Positions 60,757 through 64,000 of a stretch of 64,000 bases of DNA are shown here, piece by piece. The notes beneath the pieces were generated by a model. The model was not told the origin of the DNA, searched no databases, and worked only from the letters and a program-made list of their open reading frames with translations. The translations under genes were made by a program, and so were the position numbers. Source of the DNA: Verpa conica (lineage: Eukaryota > Ascomycota > Pezizomycetes > Pezizales > Morchellaceae). Each line of letters opens with the position of its first letter. The stretch's first letter is position 1. Where the stretch lies: NCBI GenBank assembly GCA_033030425.1, contig JAUFSD010000009.1:1674001-1738000 (forward strand). Direction: 5' to 3'.

Positions 60757-63084
60757 ATGTCTGGTGCAGCATACTTCAAATCGAAGCCCTCTACTTGGGA
60801 CATCGTCAAGTTTCTAGACGCATGTCCCCTAGAGCCATTTGAATTGAAGATTGATTCATACATTAAAAGTCTAGGCGTCATTGCTAGAGAGGGGACAGGT
60901 ACGAGAAATCTAAAAGCCGAATGTCTCCTTAAAAGCTATAAACAGGTATGTGGCCGCACTTTCCAGGAGACGTATGTATGAGTTAGATAATGGCGTGACG
61001 AAAACCTACTTGGTTCTCGTTATTCAAGGCGATCGCGATACCGTAATGTCGGAGTTGAGCCGGATGACCTACTCGGTCCGTCTGCTGCTCAAGGCTTGAT
61101 CGCCGAGCCATAATACTAGTGTTGAGGCACAAATGACCTTCTCGGTCCGTTTGATGTTCAAGGCTACTCGCCGACCCAGCACTAGTCCACTGGGGCATAG
61201 ATGACTTACTCGGTCGGTCTAATGTTCAAGGGTGTATGCCGACCCAGATGACCTACTTGGTCCGTCTGTATAGAAGGCTGCACACCGACCCAGTGGGGTT
61301 AGAGGGTTAGAATTTCGCTAATTCTTTTTCTAAAATCAGGGTCGCGATGGTACCCGTGCAAGGGAATGGTATAATCAACAAAGGGCTTCTAAAGCTGAGA
61401 CTGGAGCTTCGATATATGTCAGCAATTCCACGGGCGTCGCGATTGGGACTAATAGTCACGTATCTGTTACCAATCCTAGGAAGCGGAAGAGGACTAGTTT
61501 GCGCAGTAAGGTTAGTTATACCAATAAGCTCTTTAGCGCTCTCGGCTTTCTGACAGGCTTTGCTCGGGAATAGGTGAATCGTTCTGATAGCAAGTCCATC
61601 CTCAGGTAAATATATGCTTCCAAGTGTCTGTAATGTACTAACCATCTGGAGGGTATTAGTAGTAGTGATTGTGATGGAGCTGGCGATTTTCCGAATGAAG
61701 AGGGTGTTGCAGTGGATTCAATAACTAAGCCTTCATTTGTTGAGACTTATAAAAAGATGGATCCCAGTCTTCAATGGGTACTTTCTAGCGGAACAGTTGT
61801 GGAACGCGTCCTTTTTAAACACTATCAACAAGAAACAGAGTCACTTATACATTCCTGGATCATCGATGTTCTCGACAACACGATTAGCGCTCTGTTTAGC
61901 CCGGAGGATTGGGACGAGATCTGTAGTCATATACCAGATTGGCCAGAGCATGACGAAGTGATGGTGGGCTCCATGGTGAGGTTCGCTGGGCTGGACACGC
62001 CCGCTGACCTTCGGCGTATTTTAAACACAACTTCTTATCTGGCTGTGGATGAGACTTATAGTCGTGAGAAGCATTACGATGCCGAGTGGGTCGATTTGGT
62101 CTTACGCAAGCTGTATGTCTTACTAGTCTGATTACGATCTTGCCTCTCATGGAAACTTACTTTTCGACTGTAGGCTCACACTATATGAGGGTCCCGACCA
62201 ACTACTCCTCAAAGCCAATCTAGAGGGCTGGTACGACTCCAATATCTGGTCTCTTATAGTCGATCATTGTCTACATGATCTCACTGGAATGTTGACGGTA
62301 CGGTATGTTCTACTTGTACCCTCTTTTTATATGCCTGTTTCCCCTCCTAAAACAGATTCTTTTATAGTAAAGAGTCAACTTGCCTAGCAACTACAATGAG
62401 AAAAAATCGGGATAGGACGAGGACCGGAAAACGAAATCGTTCAAAGATTGGTCGACGTCTTGATGCAATCATCAAAGATGACGGCGATCACTCTCACGAG
62501 TATGGTGCTATCGAGGTGGCGAACAAATTTGAAGGCGAGACGTCAACTAAGTGGCTTACGGACAAATTCAAGCTAGCAAAAGCCCTCCACGACATGCTAT
62601 CACGTCTTCATCAGCTTGTGAGCCATGAGGAGGCTATTGCGCAGAAACTACAGGTTGTTGGGTTGTTGAATTCCGGTAAGTTACATGAAAATCGTTAGAT
62701 TTAATACGTGGAGATTTTACTAATATTCTAGATTACAGGGTTGAGGTGCCAGGTTCTACGAGTAAATTATGCGAAAGGTTATTTATGTTTACTAAGTCAT
62801 GATGATTTACAAGAGCTCCCTCCTACAGTAAAAGGGTTAGAAGATCTTTTCCAGCTTTTACTCAGTGTCTGGCGGATGAAAGTGAGTATTGGTTCACTCC
62901 TAGAATAATGATAGGAATTCGTGGCTCACAAAGTCTTTAGAAACTAATCAGAGATTGCAAGGCCACTGTCGACAGTCGTCATGATGGCAAGACACAGAAA
63001 GATTTATTTAAGAAATTAATGAAACACCGGCCGAGATTGTCAACTGCTGTTACTATACTTCCAATGTCTTGTGATACCGAATAG
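60757..63084 (+). CDS. Eight-exon protein with a possible PD-(D/E)XK-like core
   Basis: Exons: 60757-60945, 61340-61510, 61574-61605, 61660-62112, 62174-62302, 62368-62675, 62739-62881, 62941-63084; 522 aa, all phases agreeing. A basic PRKRKR stretch (residue about 110) may be a nuclear signal. An acidic, helical middle (SSGTVVERVLFKHYQQETESLIHSWIIDVLD; EGWYDSNIWSLIVDHC) leads to a basic patch, then KIGRRLDAIIKDDGDHSHEYGAIEVANKF (about 351-379). A strand with Asp357 followed by a strand with Glu374 is the pattern of a restriction-endonuclease-like fold, although the lysine expected two residues after Glu is Ala. Similar text (GRR-D-IF then E-GAIEVA) occurs in large fungal families, recalled from memory. 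Function is unknown. Exon 3 (32 nt) and the first ATG are the least sure. Intron 1 (394 bp) is unusually long because it holds tandem repeats. Confidence 0.72.
61000..61295. repeat. Tandem repeat array inside intron 1 of the eight-exon gene
   Basis: Four to five units of about 47-70 bp, each with a core like ACCTACTCGGTCCGTCTG (61067, 61136, 61204, 61251; a worn copy at about 61007), followed by TGTTCAAGG and CGCCGACCCAG. Units differ by 5-20 percent and in spacer length. Expansion explains why this intron is about six times longer than the others. Confidence 0.8.
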
Positions 63085-64000
63085 GAGAGTTCTAATCCTT
63101 TGTATCTATCGACTATTTGGAAAATATTGGCCTTTGGGCTCTTAAGTGGAATAATGTATATATACACCCATTATAATATAATTGTATTCATTGAGTTTGA
63201 CTAGTATCAATCCCAAATAACTTCTAATCGAGGTAGTACACACTCGAATCATAATACCACCTCAACTAAAAGTCAATACTTGTATTTGAGATAATCTGGT
63301 GTCACATGAGCGTGATGTTTATTTTAGAGATCACATGTGCTCTTACTCCTTTCAGAAAGCGCCTGTAAGGTTTTATTTTATTACAGCGAGGCTTCCATAA
63401 CTCTAATACGCTTAGTCTCTATTGCAAACAAGAGTAGAATCCCCTAGGAGGTTGAATTTGGTAGTTTTGATACCGGTCTTAGTTCCGCCATCTATTCAGC
63501 TCTTCCCTTATGCTGATCTTTAGCCGTATGACGCCTTTGTCTATATATGGGTGTACTTGTAAGAATACCTCAGAAGACCCATTAAGGTCATGAATTATCA
63601 CTCACGCAGGTGCTAGACAAATATGTTATATTATGGGTATCGAATAGGTATAGTGCCAGTACAAGTAGGTCTTTGGGTCTATAATATAGGAGCACATATA
63701 TAGATGCTATGGGAGCACTCTCTGCAGCGAGTCCTCCTAAGCCTATAGACAATTTACTTTCGTCCACTCTATTTTATTACAAAATAGAGGGAATACTTTC
63801 TCCCCCTATCCCCATGTCTATCATTATGGCGTACAGCAGACTTCCGTGATAATATACTTTTAGGACCGTAAAGTAATATTTACCTTCTTTCCTACCTTAT
63901 TCTCGTGTCCTCGGAGCCTTTCTAATTATTCCCCCATACCAAAACTATGTCGAAATGCGTATCTATAATGTCACTCTCCTCAACTCCAGCTAGCACCCGG
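63085..64000. other. 3' flank, no gene seen
   Basis: AT-rich sequence after the eight-exon gene. No open frame with support up to the window end. Confidence 0.5.

Noticed and set aside
1..64000. CRISPR arrays, prokaryotic operons, viral genes
   Set aside because: No regular repeat-spacer array; introns and gene families are fungal. The tight kinase/ankyrin overlap is better explained by a split fusion gene.

Overview
This is nuclear DNA from a filamentous ascomycete (Pezizomycotina). Coding regions are split by short introns of about 38-70 bp with GT...AG borders and CTAAY-like branch points, and the gene families are typical of that group: HeLo-domain cell-death protein, CE5 cutinase-like esterase, PL3 pectate lyase, a secreted repeat/DUF7029-type protein, fungal-type RNA ligase and a kinase-ankyrin protein. 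I cannot name the species. The low gene density (about 15 loci in 64 kb), long gene-free tracts and many small inverted-repeat elements recall repeat-rich Pezizomycetes genomes, but that is inference.

Layout: the 3' part of a cytochrome P450 (1-1190, +); a seven-exon secreted repeat protein (2537-5269, -); a SET-domain protein (6344-8103, -); a PL3 pectate lyase (8865-9783, -); a gene-free 6.6 kb tract; a CE5 cutinase/acetylxylan-esterase-like enzyme (16398-17149, -); a two-CCCH-finger protein (19161-21525, +); a gene-free tract with small hairpins; a frameshifted RNA ligase pseudogene (25221-26544, -); a possible small gene (29656-29925, +); a second long tract with palindromic elements and a dispersed repeat; three identical tRNA-Glu(CTC) genes (36305-37584); an unknown intracellular-type protein (38402-39176, -); a ricin-B-like protein (43831-44375, -); a kinase / ankyrin pair of ORFs overlapping by ATGA (46862-51138, -), divergent from a HeLo-pseudokinase gene (51971-53665, +); a MITE with target-site duplication (54379-54775); a Cys-rich wall-type protein (55551-56879, -); a collagen-like protein (59077-59915, -); and an eight-exon gene with a possible PD-(D/E)XK-like core (60757-63084, +).

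Most gene models were rebuilt by hand by joining open frames at splice signals. For every complete model the summed exon length is a multiple of three, which is an internal consistency check and not proof. The most interesting neighbourhood is 46.8-53.7 kb. There a HeLo (putative membrane-attacking) domain fused to a degenerate kinase sits head-to-head with an apparently active kinase plus ankyrin receptor-like protein, whose reading frame is split by one base at a run of six C. This resembles a regulated cell-death or allorecognition locus. Four enzymes or proteins (PL3, CE5, the repeat protein, the Cys-rich protein) are predicted to be secreted and act on or at cell walls.
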